Notes: a model not told the origin generated them from the letters alone. Positions 38,968 through 51,551 are shown, numbered from the stretch's first letter. The stretch: DNA of 64,000 nt from Alnus glutinosa (GCF_958979055.1 NC_084893.1:28928487-28992486); one strand, 5' to 3'. Numbers and translations: made by a program.

Positions 38968-40037
38968 TAGGGCCGGCTGGAGCATTAGGCGGATTAGGCG
39001 ACCGCCTAAGGCCCCTAATTTAAAAATATTAATAGAGATTTATTTCTTAAAAAAAAAAAAAATTTAAGACCTTAAATATGATCAATACACTTAAATAAAG
39101 TCCCAAATCTTGGTAAAAATAAAATTAAAAAAAGGCAATAATATAATGCAGGGCCTAATTTAATAAGGGCCCAATTAATGAAGATTTTTTTTAAGAAAAA
39201 AAGTGCTTACAAAAAGACAATCATCAAAGCATTGTTTTCGGTAATGCCCCCAGTTGATGCCTTAAAATAGCTGCCTAGGGGCCTACTCCAGTAAAAAAAC
39301 TGCAGAATAATAAAAAAAAATGGTAGGCCTTAATTAATTACCAACGACTTGGGAGATATGGAAAGTCTAAATTGAAGGCCTTTAATTTTTTGGATGTCTA
39401 ATTAACAATGACTTGTGACTTGTGAGATATGTAAAGTCTCTACATTAAAGGCTTCAATTTCTTTGAACATTGACGTTCAAAATAGAATTAATGAGATATG
39501 AAAGCTTCTAAATTGAAGGCCTTAATTACTCGCATTAAAAATTGAAAGCTTTATGTTCAATGTTCAAAAAATTGAAAGTCTTAAGTCCAACATTCAAGAA
39601 TCAAAATAAGATGAAAAAATAAAAAATAAATGTTAAGAAGATTAAAAGTCTTTAAGTTTCAATTTTAAATCCTACTATTTGTAAGTTTTTATTTTTTATC
39701 TCAATTTCCCTATTCAAGTCTTATTTGAATTTGAATTTTTCTCTTCTCAATTTTCATTATTTCCCAATAGCTTATCATTCAAGTCCTAAAAATCATTCCA
39801 TATCTGATTAGTAATTACAAAACAAAAATTAATTACCAAAAACTCAATTAATCAATTGCATTAATTTTTTTTATTCGGTTTTAGAAAATATTCTAACACT
39901 AATTTGTCTTTCTTTTGACAAATTAAGTTTTACCATTCTATTTTTTAAATTAATTATTATTTTATTATTATTAGTTTTTAAAAATGCCTCATTTAAAATT
40001 TTTACCTAAGACCCCAAAATATATCGAGTCGGCCCTG
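38968..40037. mobile_element. Non-autonomous hAT element, 1,070 bp
   Basis: The left end TAGGGCCGGCTGG pairs with the right end GAGTCGGCCCTG as short inverted repeats. Perfect 8-bp direct repeats AATCTATA flank it at 38960-38967 and 40038-40045, the size expected of hAT insertions. The interior is AT-rich with no transposase frame. A subterminal motif GCGACCGCCTAAGGCC lies just inside the left end. Confidence 0.88.
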
Positions 40038-40439
40038 AATCTATACACCAGATTTAAACGTATGTAACGGCTATATGACGTGTGATTCCATTATTGTCCC
40101 TTTTGAAATACAGGATTTGAATTTCGGACCCGTGATCACATGGCCAGATGGCCTCCTCTTCTTTGTCATCACCGAATTCAACAAAGGAGCCCCGACCCAG
40201 TCTCCTAAGCGGCATGATCGTACTGAGAAGTGAGAATCTTTCCATGTTGCCGTTTAAATTCCAGCTCCATTATCTGGCCCCCCAAAAAAAAAACTCACTG
40301 TCCATAATTACGAACTTTTGTGAAAAGGTCAAAAAAATGGTGGAATTCAGTGCCACATCCACATCGCCACGTGCCAAAGGTATAGACTAGCTATCTCTAC
40401 TTGTGATGAATTCTATAGTAGCACTAAGATAGCAATGGC

Positions 40440-40870
40440 TCCTGCTAGTGTACGTATTAATTGGTTGAAGTCTAGGAACGTACCCTCTCAGATGTAGAGC
40501 AGAAATTATGTCTGCTCTACATGCTGCAAATTTTGGAATAGCAGGGGGTTGATCTGATAATGTGTTTGAAGGGGATTCTCTCCGATCCAGGCTGTTCAAG
40601 ATCTCAACAAGCCTCCCCCTCACCTTCAAAGCACTGGGCATTTTGTGGAAGCTGCCCAACATTTGCTGGGGTCGTCTCTAAACTCATCTACCATTGTGCA
40701 TTGTCTAGCGAAGGAGGTTGCAGTTATAAGTGTTGCAATGCAGTTTGGTTTGAGGATCCTCCTCCTTTAATTTGTAATCTTCTTTTTAGGGAATGTTTTG
40801 TCCCTAGACCTTAACCATTAGGTCGTTTTTATCATCAATGAATGGAAGCAGATTCCTTTTTTTTTTTTTT
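40440..40870 (+). pseudogene. RNase H-like (reverse-transcriptase-associated) fragment, frameshifted
   Basis: Frames read VQDLNKPPPHLQSTGHFVEA, then IVHCLAKEVA, and after a frame change NAVWFEDPPPLICN. This is the layout of the C-terminal RNase H-like domain of plant non-LTR retroelements. Internal stops and a frameshift show it is dead. Its poly(T/A) tail is at about 40857-40880. Confidence 0.65.
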
Positions 40871-41545
40871 TTTCAAAAAAAATTATATCATATCATGTAA
40901 ATTTAATTTATCATATTTAAATTATAAAAAAGAGTAAATATTGTTTCCTAATTAAGTTGCCTTCAACTGACAAGTGGGGGTACCCTCCTTATATTATTGA
41001 CTGAGATTCAAATCCTCTAACTTATTTAGTGCTTAGGGTACAAGACAATTGAAGAGTTCAGAGTTTATTTGTGGGTTACTGCAGCCTAATTTTGAATATT
41101 TTTTTAAAAAAAAAAAATTAATTGTGCCTACAAAATTTTCTTCTTTATATAAAGAAACAAATATTAAAGTGATAAATACGGTATTACTAAGATTGATAAA
41201 TGTTGTCGATAAAAACTCATTCATCTAATTTAGAAATAATTGCTAAGAAATTTAAGAAAATCTACTTAAAAATATCCTAAAAATTCAAGAACTTCTTAAA
41301 TTCAGAAATTATTATTATTATAATACCTGACAAAGTTTTCACTCATCATGATGATGCCAGGTGAGACCCACACCTTAACCCCATATTCTGCCTCTAAATC
41401 TTTGACTCAGTCCTCAAACGGTGCCGTCCCCACGCATGTGTTAATAGCCGTTACAAGCCCTAATATTCTACACCCTTTTCAAACCACCGACGCGCCCATT
41501 TTCTTCCCGTTTACACCCCATTTTCCAATTTTTCCCACCCACTTT

Positions 41546-41550
<5 letters not shown>

Positions 41551-41613
<63 letters not shown>
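41551..41613 (+). repeat. (CT)n microsatellite in LecRK 5' leader
   Basis: About 30 CT units lie about 80 nt upstream of the first ATG, with a shorter CT run at 41648-41659. Confidence 0.9.
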
Positions 41614-41618
<5 letters not shown>

Positions 41619-41693
41619 TATTCTTTCTCTAATAGTAATAGTTGAATCTCTCTCTCTCCAAGAACCCTTTTCCTTTTGTTCAAGCTTGGCTCA

Positions 41694-43842
41694 ATGCTCT
41701 TCAACTATTGCTCCACAACCATGCTTCCAAGAAAGCTTCTTGTTTTCTTGACGACATTCCTCGTTGCTGTCTTCACCTTTTCAGACTCTTCTTTCGCCGC
41801 AGCCAACAATGTCAGTCTTGATTTCCCATATTTCACGCTCCGGAACCTCACTCTCCTCGGCGACTCCTACCTCCGAAACGGAGTCGTCGGGCTCACCCGA
41901 GAGCTCGGCGTGCCGTCCTCCAGCGCAGGCACCATGATCTACAACAAACCCATCACGTTCTTCGACCCGGAGTCGAATGTCACGGCTTCTTTCTCCACAA
42001 GATTCTCCTTCTCCATTGCCAACGTCAATCCGAGCTCGTTCGGCGATGGATTAGCATTCTTTCTCTCGCCGGATAACCAGACTCTTGGCAGCTCGGGAGG
42101 GTACTTGGGCCTTGTTAATGCTTCTCAATTGACCAAGAACAAGTTTGTGGCAATCGAATTCGACACCCGGCTTGACCCGCACTTTGACGACCCGAGTGGG
42201 AACCATGTCGGGTTGGACATCGAAAGCCTTATTTCGATCAAGACCGGCGATGCAATGTTGCAGGGGATTGATCTCAAGAGCGGGAATTGGATCACAGCTT
42301 GGATTGATTACGCGAATGCTAAAAGAAAGATTAATGTTTTCTTGAGTTATTCAAGCTTTAAGCCGGAAAAGCCAGTCCTGAGTGTGGATATTGATCTCTC
42401 CGATTATCTCAAGGCGGTTATGTACGTGGGTTTTTCGGCTTCGACGGAGGGGAGCACTGAGCTTCATTTGATTGAGAATTGGAGCTTTAGTACTTCCGGG
42501 TTTGTCCCGGCGAGGCCAAGATTATTAATTCCTCACAATGTGTCCGATAGCTCGGTGACGGTGAAGCCAGCAATTACTGTACCAAGTTCTGGCAGTAAAC
42601 ATCACAAGAGGATTGGTTTCGGTTTGGGGATAGCCGGTCCGGCCTTCTTTTTCGTGGTTCTTGTGGTTTTCGGTTACGTCTCGGTCAGGAAATGGAGGGG
42701 CATCAGAAGACAGATGAGCTTCAAAGCAGAGCTGCTTGCAGGGCCAAGAGAATTCAGTTACAAAGAGCTGAAGTCAGCCACAAAAGGATTTCATTCCAGC
42801 AGGATTATTGGCAATGGGGCGTTTGGGACAGTCTACAAAGCCCTTTTTGCCTCACCAAAAACAGGAGCGATTGCTGCAGTGAAAAGATCCAAACATTCCC
42901 ACGAAGGTAATATTAAACCACCGCTTGTCCTAAAAGTTTAAACTGATAGAAATATATGAATTTAATCATTTAATTTATATTCTAACAGGTAAGACCGAAT
43001 TCCTTTCCGAATTGTCTATTATAGCTGGTTTGAGGCACAAGAATTTGATTCAGCTCCAAGGTTGGTGTGTTGCTAAGGGTGAGTTATTGCTTGTTTATGA
43101 CTTCATGCCTAATGGGAGTCTTGATAAGGTGCTGTACCAAGAATCTGGGCAAGGTACTTCGTTGAATTGGTCCCATAGGCTTAACATTGCGATCGGATTG
43201 GCTTCTGTTCTGACATATTTGCATCAAGAATGTGAACAGCAAGTCATTCACAGAGACATAAAGACAGGTAATGTGTTGCTGGATGGGAGCTTTAATGCGA
43301 GGCTGGGTGATTTTGGATTGGCAAAACTCATGGATCATGACAAGAGCCCTGTCTCCACGCTTACTGCTGGAACAATGGGATATCTTGCACCTGAATATCT
43401 CCAGTACGGGAAAGCAACTGAGAAGACTGATGTTTTCAGCTTTGGGGTGGTTATACTTGAGGTGGCTTGTGGAAGAAGGCCAATTGAGAGGGAGCCGGGT
43501 AGTCTCAAAATGGTGAATTTGGTTGACTGGGTTTGGGGATTGCATTCTCAAGGAAAGATCATTGAAGCAGCTGACAAAAGATTGAATGGGGAGTTTGAGG
43601 AGGAAGAGATGAGGAAGCTGTTACTGGTAGGCTTGAGCTGCGCAAACCCGGATAATGCAGAGAGGCCTTCTATGAGGAGAGTCCTACAAATCCTTAATAA
43701 TGAGGTGGAGCCACTCGCCGTGCCAAAGCTTAAGCCTAGTCTCACTTTCTCTTATGGCTTGCCTTGTCTCGATGACATTGTTTCAGAAAGTGACGAAGAG
43801 AGCGATAGCTCCATCTCATTGTCTGAGGTTAAAGTTTGCTGA
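41694..43842 (+). CDS. LECRKS7: L-type lectin-domain receptor kinase S.7
   Basis: Two exons, 41694-42906 and 42989-43842, give 688 aa (Arabidopsis LecRK-S.7 about 681). Order: signal peptide, legume-lectin domain (about 40-270; VSLDFPYF, VAIEFDTRLDPHF, NHVGLDIESL), transmembrane helix (about 307-331), kinase (about 355-630). Kinase motifs are intact: GNGAFGTVYK, AAVKRS, HRDIKTGNVLLD, DFGLAKL, GTMGYLAPEY; it is an RD-type kinase and looks active. The intron sits after the VAIK-like lysine region. A second in-frame ATG at 41721 begins immediately before the hydrophobic leader and may be the true start. The family senses extracellular signals at the plasma membrane; the S.7 ligand is not known to me, though the subgroup is linked to pollen development. 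It follows WYRD as in Arabidopsis (At5g55820/At5g55830). Confidence 0.94.
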
Positions 43843-45694
43843 AGGAAGAATTCCTCTTGTCTTGTGCGAGAGCCCCATCTCTCTGTATGATATATAGTTC
43901 GATTCTTTCATTCTTTTAGCTCTATTGTAGTAGTATATTGTCATTCTGTAGTTTCAGCAAATACAGGTTGTAGGAGTTCACTGGCCTGAGTTCAAAACTA
44001 TTCCATTGAACTTTCTTTGTTGTCTCTGCTGTATCTCTGAGACAGACGCAAAAAACTTCCTCAAATGTTTCAATTGTGAGTTGGTACTCTGCCGTAACTC
44101 ATCCTTGTGGCTATGAAATCATACAATGCATGTTAGCGACCACATAAATGTGGCAAATTTTTTCTCCAAACTGGATTGCCGGAAGTTCTTCCAAAGTCCA
44201 ACCCAGTTTATAAAATTGTGATATATATGTTCATTTAGCATGTGAAAGTACATGATTTTTCGATAGTATTGAAAGAGTTTAGATAAATTTTATTAAAAAA
44301 GCATAACTCTATATATCCACGTAAATGCTCTTCTTTAAAGTTAAAAACGATATTATTTCCTATTTCTCTAATAGTATGTTTAACATTGTCTATAACTTGT
44401 ATCAATATAAATATGTGAATCTCACAAGCGATTTCTTTTTTTTTTTGGAGATTTTATAATGTAACTGGAGCCAGATGGATCTTCGAATGCTGCTCTGTCT
44501 CACAATGGGAGATCGAGTCTCTTTTGAGCACCAATGTAAAACACTAAATTTCTGTATGTAGCTTTGAAGTCATGCCAAAGGAGATATACGAGTTTATTGC
44601 GCGTGTAAGGATTAGCAGAGAATTTCAAATCAGATGTATAACTAATTGATTCGAGTTCCTCTTTTGCTCCAAAGGTTCAAGTTCCTAGCTTCCTTTATAG
44701 TACTGTTCATAAATCTACAAAATTTAAAGAGAAAATGCTACGTACACTTCTCAATTTTTTTTCTTCTAAAAATTGGTTCAAAAGTGATGTGTCACCATTT
44801 CATAGATATAATGGGAGGGATGGTAACACATTATTTGGGAACCAACTTAATTTTAGAGAAAAAATTTAGTAAGTGTCGTAGCATTTCTCATATTGGCTTT
44901 GACGGTAGTTAGAATAAGTATCTGCTGGATTTGAGTCCAGGAGTGCAGGGTTAGTAAGAAGAGTGTTTATTTGTATTGAATACAAAGACTGACCTTTGTA
45001 TTGGAAATGGAGGTGAAGTTATTTAATATATATGGGATGATATAAATATAAAATGGTTGGTTTGATGGAATAACAACTAAAACTCATAATTGTAATCTAA
45101 ATTGCTCATAACTCCTACTTGCCACCAACTAATTAATGATCTTCATCAGTATAAGAACTAATTACAGAGAGTGCTCATCAGCTATAACTCAATTAAGCTC
45201 CAAAATCAATCTACTCTAATACCTATTAGAGACAACAAAATATTATTCTTATTTCCTTTTGATGGAAAAACCCTTTGAACAAAGCAAATTAATTAAGACA
45301 CACCAGAAAGATCTGCAATCAGGACTCGCAGCCTTTGAGGTTAGTTTGTTAAAATCAAGCAAAGGTGTCTTTGGCTGCCAAGCCTAGACATGCGGCTTAG
45401 GATGCCCCTCCCTGCTCGCATGTGAACTGTCAGATCCAGCATTCAGTGTCATGGTGTACAAATTAATTAAGCAGCCACCTTGGATCCTTGTTCAGTACTA
45501 GCCCCCTTGTACATGTGAATCATGTGATGTAATGGAAACTTTGTCCAAAGATTAAAATAATGATAGGTTTGTATATATTGTGATATCAAATTTAAGGTTC
45601 AAAATTTACCCATTTCATTACCAGTGTTGATCTGACCTATTTGATGAGGATCAGAAGGTGCTGGACCACGAAGGAGATAATGAGTACACAGTGT
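43843..45694. other. Intergenic region between LecRK and MIR156 locus
   Basis: No gene is seen. It contains the LecRK 3' end, one MITE (44729-44889) and the presumed primary-miRNA promoter. GTATATATT at 45571-45579, about 140 nt before the miRNA arm, is a possible TATA box. Confidence 0.6.
44729..44889. mobile_element. 161-bp MITE
   Basis: GAGAAAATGCTACGTACACT at the left is inverted as AGTGTCGTAGCATTTCTC at the right. Related short GAGAAA-TGCT ends occur at 52563-52711. Confidence 0.75.
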
Positions 45695-45815
45695 ACGTAA
45701 TGGAAGTGATGGTGACAGAAGAAGAGAAAGCACACTCCCAACAAAGACAAAGACTCTCTTTAGCCAATGGCGGGTTGTGCTCTCTCTCTTCTGTCAACAT
45801 GATGCCTCATATATG
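45695..45815 (+). ncRNA. MIR156H: MIR156-family microRNA precursor hairpin
   Basis: The 5' arm at 45713-45733 begins TGACAGAAGAAGAG and ends GCAC. The 3' arm at 45777-45796 is GTGCTCTCTCTCTTCTGTCA. The arms pair along their length with one bulge and one mismatch. Pairing continues outward (GTGATGG against CATGATG-type sequence) and inward (GCACACTCCC against CGGGTTGTGC), leaving a loop of about 30 nt. miR156 represses SPL transcription factors and times juvenile-to-adult change. The position directly after LecRK-S.7 equals Arabidopsis MIR156H (At5g55835, recalled). The 5' arm is not the standard miR156 sequence. Expression cannot be judged from sequence. Confidence 0.85.
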
Positions 45816-46416
45816 GCCCGTTTCCGCTCGTCCAGCCACCATCAATGCCGGCCATTGCATGGATGACATGCATTAATCTTCTTTTTCACAAACAATCACT
45901 GAAGTGGAAAGCCATGAAAAATGCTTTAGTAATATGAGATCACATGCATGCTTTTATAATGCACATGCATACATATATGTATCTGGCTATAAACCAATCG
46001 AGCATATGCATGTTTCCATATAAAGGAATTGATTGGAACAGAGATATTAACGTAAAAGCTTGCGTGTGGATAGAAAATTTCATCATGGGCAGAGTTTTCA
46101 GGACACTTATAATTATGGCAAGAAAGACAGAAAATGAAAAAAAAAGAAAGAGGAATAGTACTGTGCCTAATGGGGTCTTAGGATCCATCAACACCATTCA
46201 TGAATTGAAAGTCCCATCCATAAGACACAAGAATTTACACGATTTTCCTAGCTAGTATGAGATACGTTTATGGATGAAAACAATACCAACTCGAAAACCC
46301 AAAGCTCCAATATATACAGAAGTGAAAGATGTTTTTATTTTATTTTTACTCTTATTATTTGGCCCAAACATATAAAAGCTAGAGAGCAAAAATAATGAGA
46401 TTATATATATATATAT

Positions 46417-46625
46417 CACATAGACTTTTCTTTTATCCTTCTCAAGTGTAATGGGGCTAGCTAGGTCTTGCATGAAGAAAATCGGCTGCCTTTTTTCCCC
46501 ACTTGTAGACCTACTTGAATATATATATAGCACATAGACTTTTCTTTTATCCTTCTCAAGTGTAATGGGGCTAGGTCTTGTAGAAAATCAGCTGCCTTTT
46601 TCCCCCACTTGTAGACCTACTTGAA
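46417..46625 (+). repeat. Tandem duplication, period 114 bp
   Basis: Copies at 46417-46520 and 46531-46625 begin CACATAGACTTTTCTTTTAT and end ACTTGTAGACCTACTTGAA. The second has small deletions near GGGGCTAGGTCTTG. AT runs precede both copies. Confidence 0.92.
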
Positions 46626-47011
46626 AAGTAATAATAACTGGGCTCAACACACTCTTAACAAACTGCATTGTCTGGACACAACTACTCTAGGATCGTTCAC
46701 TTTTTGAAAAGAGAGCTCTTTACATGGAGGGATTAAAACCACATGCATCCTCACTCTTTCTTCTTTTTATATACTATGATCTACGCATAAATCAATTGGC
46801 TCTTTCATACACATATATATGAGATAATATATGTTTAAGTAATTGCTCTAAACACAGAGATGCCGCGAGAAAAATTTGTAAAATAAAAAAGGAAATAAGC
46901 ATCAACTTGCCTTTGTATACGGCTGTTCGAAAATTCTCCCATGAAATGATTATTCTCAGACCACAGAATATATATAGGCTGTGAGTTATGACAGATTAAA
47001 AAAACACACAC

Positions 47012-47017
<6 letters not shown>

Positions 47018-47060
<43 letters not shown>

Positions 47061-47182
47061 TGGGTTCAAAAAAACAGAAAGTTTCTCTTCCATGAAAGTA
47101 TGATTTGTGAAAGAAACACATCTTAGATCGTCTGAAAGGAAAATGTATATATATATATATGATTTTAGTTAAAGAAGATGAA

Positions 47183-47249
<67 letters not shown>

Positions 47250-47326
47250 TTCATTAAAACTTAAGGTTTCTCTTCCATGAAAGTATGATTTTGTGAATGA
47301 AATACAGCTTGACATTACAAACAAGC

Positions 47327-47366
<40 letters not shown>
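47018..47366 (+). repeat. Three (GA)n arrays within a duplicated segment
   Basis: GA runs at 47018-47057, 47185-47245 and 47333-47366. The spacers share GTTTCTCTTCCATGAAAGTA, then TGATTT and GTGAA, at 47081 and 47266, so a unit of about 185 bp was duplicated with the arrays. Confidence 0.9.
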
Positions 47367-47369
<3 letters not shown>

Positions 47370-47949
47370 GTAGAACTAGCTTAAAACTCTACCACAATAG
47401 AACAGTGAAGAGGCTCCACTTAACTCTTATAGAGACCCTGGCCACCGGCTATAACCCACCATGCATGGACTTGACCGGCTAGTGGGAGTAAAAGTGGTCC
47501 TCTAATTTGTTTATAATTTGGCAGTTTCCCCTACATTTTATTAGAGAGCCTAACTGGTCGCTGTCACATTTATTTACCAAATAACCAAGAGTGCATTTAT
47601 CGAGGCCATTTTCGGTATGAGCTGTGAGTTGGGGTGTAAGATGAGCTCAACTTCTCATAAATTCGGTTCTACTTGATCAAACTTGATTTGGTTTTGATTT
47701 GAATAATAAATGAGTTATTCGTGAACACAACAATATGTTTGAATATAAGTCGTTTCACCAACCTCGTATTCATCATGATAAAAAGAAAAAAAGTAAAGTG
47801 TGATCTAACTACCTTATTGTTTTCTGGCTCTGTTTAAATCAGCCAGATCGATAGTTTTGTGATTGATTGCATTTGACACTACATTAATTTTATAGAGATT
47901 TTAAATTAAATTACAAAACAATTACTGTTTGGAAATGAATTTTTAAAAA

Positions 47950-48100
47950 GAGAAGTACTAAATTACGATTTGAAAACAGAGAAAAATATGTATTTTCAAA
48001 TCGTAGGTAAGAGGGTACATTTTAAAAAACGCACTAATTTAAATGTCATTGTTTTGAAATCACGCGTTCTGAAATCGTAAACTCAAACAAACCCTATGTA
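47950..48100. mobile_element. Hairpin remnant of a MITE
   Basis: ACGATTTGAAAACAGAG and TATTTTCAAATCGT form a short, strong stem-loop at about 47956-48004. A further GAAATCGTAAACTC lies at the right. Confidence 0.45.
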
Positions 48101-50573
48101 TTAGTTCTCAATGTTTAAGTTCAAGCCCTAGTTAACATGGTTCACGGATTTATCTTTCTATAGCCTTAACATATATATATCCTTTTCGATCAACTCTACG
48201 CGTTCGTTTGGTTTAGTGGTTTTCGAACAAGCTAAGCTAGCGGTTTTGCTTGTGTTTTATAAAAATGTGGACTTTTCCAAGTTTTTAAATTGTATCAACT
48301 TGCCTGAAAATTATTATTATTTTTTAAAAAACCATCATTTTTTTAAAAAACGCAAAACGCACAATACCAGATTATCACCCTTAATTAACATATACCCTTT
48401 TCAAGTTTTCACTAGGAGAAAAAAAGGCATCATGAATTAATAACTAAATTTAGTGGGGAAGGGTGACCGTCTATAGCAGGTAAATCCAAAAAAATAAATA
48501 AATAAATAAATCTTGATTTGCAGTGCGACACTGCGACCGACCTCTTTCACGCGTGCCATGGGCCGGGGGGCATGGATGTGGACGTCTGATTTAGGGGATG
48601 GGTTTACGGTTTACCCTTGGATTGTGACATCTGGAAGACATGCAGTTAGAGACCTCGATTGGGCCCCACTTGAGTGTAAATTTTTTTTTTTTTTTTGGAA
48701 AAAAAATATTGATGATGACAAATGGCATATATATATATATTTATTTATTATTGAGAAATTTAATCCTCGTTAATCCTATTTGTTAGGTGAAATAAAAAGA
48801 AGTCACATTTCATAATGTATTTAACGGGGAACACGTGGTGAATATGTTAGCATGCTATTCAAAAAGATTAAACGATGTGGTATTATTTACACCATTATTA
48901 AATGTAATTATATTAAATTTCGATCATAAAATAAATTCTCTCAATTTCAAGGGAAATGAAAATGATTATTGTTCAAGTTGAGATAAATCATTTCATGGTC
49001 AATATTTTATTTTGTTGCATTATATCTAACAATGTATATCATGTCATGTCATATGACAACATATTCACGACATAGCATCATATGCACTATTAGATTCAAC
49101 AAAATCAAATCTTAACTATAAACGAAGATCCTATTCCGTCTACGTGACACTCAATTTTCATAAAATGTGAGCTGTCAAGTGAATTTGTAAGAAGTTAGCT
49201 ATAAGAAAAACTGTATATATCCTAAACATTTTCCTAAAAAATTTGAAAGTATGTCAGGTTGGAGATAGACAATTAATATTAAAATAAAAACGTTAACCAA
49301 CAATCCAAAATACAAAACAATAGGGGTGGGAAAAAGCCGGGTTGGCAACGAGCGGGTTGGAATTTGAAATTTTCAAAGCTTATTACCACATTCCAACTTG
49401 ATCCGATCAGAATTTAGAAATTTGTTGGCCAATTCCAATTTTTAAGCAGTTGGAATTAGTATTTTCAGCTTGGAATTTTTGGGTCAACTCGGTTTCAGGC
49501 GTGCTTGCCCTTCCCTACAAAACATTACCTTTATGTTACGTCAAAATATTTTTTTTAATACAAAATAAAAAATAAAACAACCTCTAAAAACGATTAAGAA
49601 ACGGAGCCATAATATTCCCTATCTACAAATTATCATATGTATTGTGAAATAAAAATACTATTTTGTAAATTGCTATACGACTGTCATACAATTGAGATAA
49701 TGTGATAACTAGTAAAAATTAGCCATTGACTTTTCTTTTTTTTATAAGTCATTGCTAGCTGAAGCTGATTGATTTCTATTATCACGTTATCTAAATTATA
49801 TAACAGTCATATGATAATCTACTAAATAGTATTATTCATCGTAAAAATGGAAAGAAAAGCATCGGAAAACATCTATTCTATCAACTCATCTTTGGTGTGA
49901 CATGCATCCAGTTTTTCAAAAGCACTCGTGGAAATTCATAATTAATGCAAAGACGTAATAGAATTCCAATGTTGCCTCTCTTTACGGCCGGGGAGCCAAT
50001 TACTATTGGGTTGCTAAAGCCCTTTTCTAGAAAGGTCGGCAAGTGCATATAATATTGTGAGTGGGATTTGGTTCATTTTGAGACCAATTCAAATAAGAAC
50101 TCAATGAATGGAAGACAAAGATAAATGCATAACACAACCATATATCTTTTAGGTTAGGAGGAAATAAAGTGAGGCACGTACGAATTTTGGAAGAAAAACA
50201 AATCATATGTTTAGATTACTACGATTTTTATTATAATTTCTTTATAAATTCATGTGACGCTCCCCATAGGTATATATCACGTAGTGTTACATGGATGGAA
50301 AAAAAAATTAAGCTATAATATTTGATAGGTAAGTTTAGTTGTTTAGTGATTGACGTGGCAACTGTTACGTGAACTGTCGCGCCAGCCAGTTTATAAATGA
50401 CTTATAGTAAAAGTTGTACTACTTCTAACAACGTACGCTACTCTGTAAGTGCCTTCGACTTTCAACATGAGAAATATCACGCTTGATTTCTAGTGCTAGA
50501 AAGTGGCATAGCAAAAGAAAAATAAAAGTAAAAATTAAAATAACTAGACTGTAATTCCACTTCCATCATCTTA

Positions 50574-51010
50574 AGGGCCAACTCAATAGGTACGGAGGTC
50601 ACTTAAGCCACTGCCTAAGGCCCTCAAGTGAAGAAAAAAAAAGCGCCCCAAGAAGAAGAAGAAGAAGGCCCTAAATATTAGTCAATGAAAATTACGAGGG
50701 CATTTTGTCTCTCGTTGCGTTGGTGTTTCGACGCTTCGTAACCTATGCATATTTTCTTTATGACAATTTTGTATTTTAGCCATTCATTTGTAAGCTTGTA
50801 AGGGATTTAGAATCTATAACAATAAAACCCAATAAAAACTTAATTAATGATTTTTATCTCATAAAATGAGAAAAATGAATCTTAAAGAAAAAAAAATTAT
50901 AATATGAATTTTTTTTTAAATAATTTTTAAATATTAAAATAACTTACTTAAAATTATAGCCTTAAAGACTCAAAATGACCCTTTGAGGTTTTTGAAATAC
51001 CATGCGCCTT
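50574..51010. mobile_element. Diverged relative of the 38,968 hAT element (one end)
   Basis: AGGGCCAACTC, GGTCACTTAAGCCACTGCCTAAGGCC-type sequence recalls the left end of the hAT element (GGGCCGGCT, GACCGCCTAAGGCC). The right boundary is not clear, so the end coordinate is approximate. Confidence 0.35.
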
Positions 51011-51551
51011 GGTGTGGTCTCCCATCGTCCTCGATGGAAACACAAACTTCACACCTCATTGGATTTCACAATTAGATGACATGGCCAAATATGAATAATG
51101 AGATCATGTCGGATAATATAAATAGAAAAGAGAAAATTATGAAGACAAAAATTCCCTATTATATTCATTTTTTATGAAGTGGTTGACTTCTTTATATCTT
51201 AATTGCGGACAACTTTTCCTTTATTACACACTTCAAAATTATCTCTAAAATATTGGATTGATTTTAAGAAAGTAAATCTTACTGCACTTATTTTTTTACA
51301 ATTAAAAAAAAATGTTTCATAATTATTATAAAAAGTATCTAAAATGATTTAATTATTTAATAAATTCTAACAAGCTATGTGTAAAAGTGTAACAGAGCAA
51401 TTTTTAGAGATTATGTTTTTATCCTTTCAAATTGATGCGGTTTTTAAAAGTATTATTGGATTTGAGATGAATTAGTATTAAATTTTGATTCAATGGTGAT
51501 CTTAAAAGCCACATCAACTTTAAAAAGATAAAAATATGATCCTTGCCATTT

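Larger units (their letters stand above)
36094..41693. other. Intergenic region between WYRD and LecRK
   Basis: The first kilobase is probably WYRD 3' UTR. The rest holds two DNA transposons, an RNase H pseudogene fragment and AT-rich filler. Open frames here are short and lack domains. Confidence 0.65.

Noticed and set aside
45658-45876. Open frame over the MIR156 hairpin
   Set aside because: Its peptide has no known domain. The region is explained by the hairpin arms, and the ALSLLS-like reading of the 3' arm only reflects complementarity to miR156, not an SPL gene.
48513-48773. 86-codon frame in a GC-richer patch
   Set aside because: No domain, ends in poly(T/A) low-complexity sequence, and no splice partners were found.
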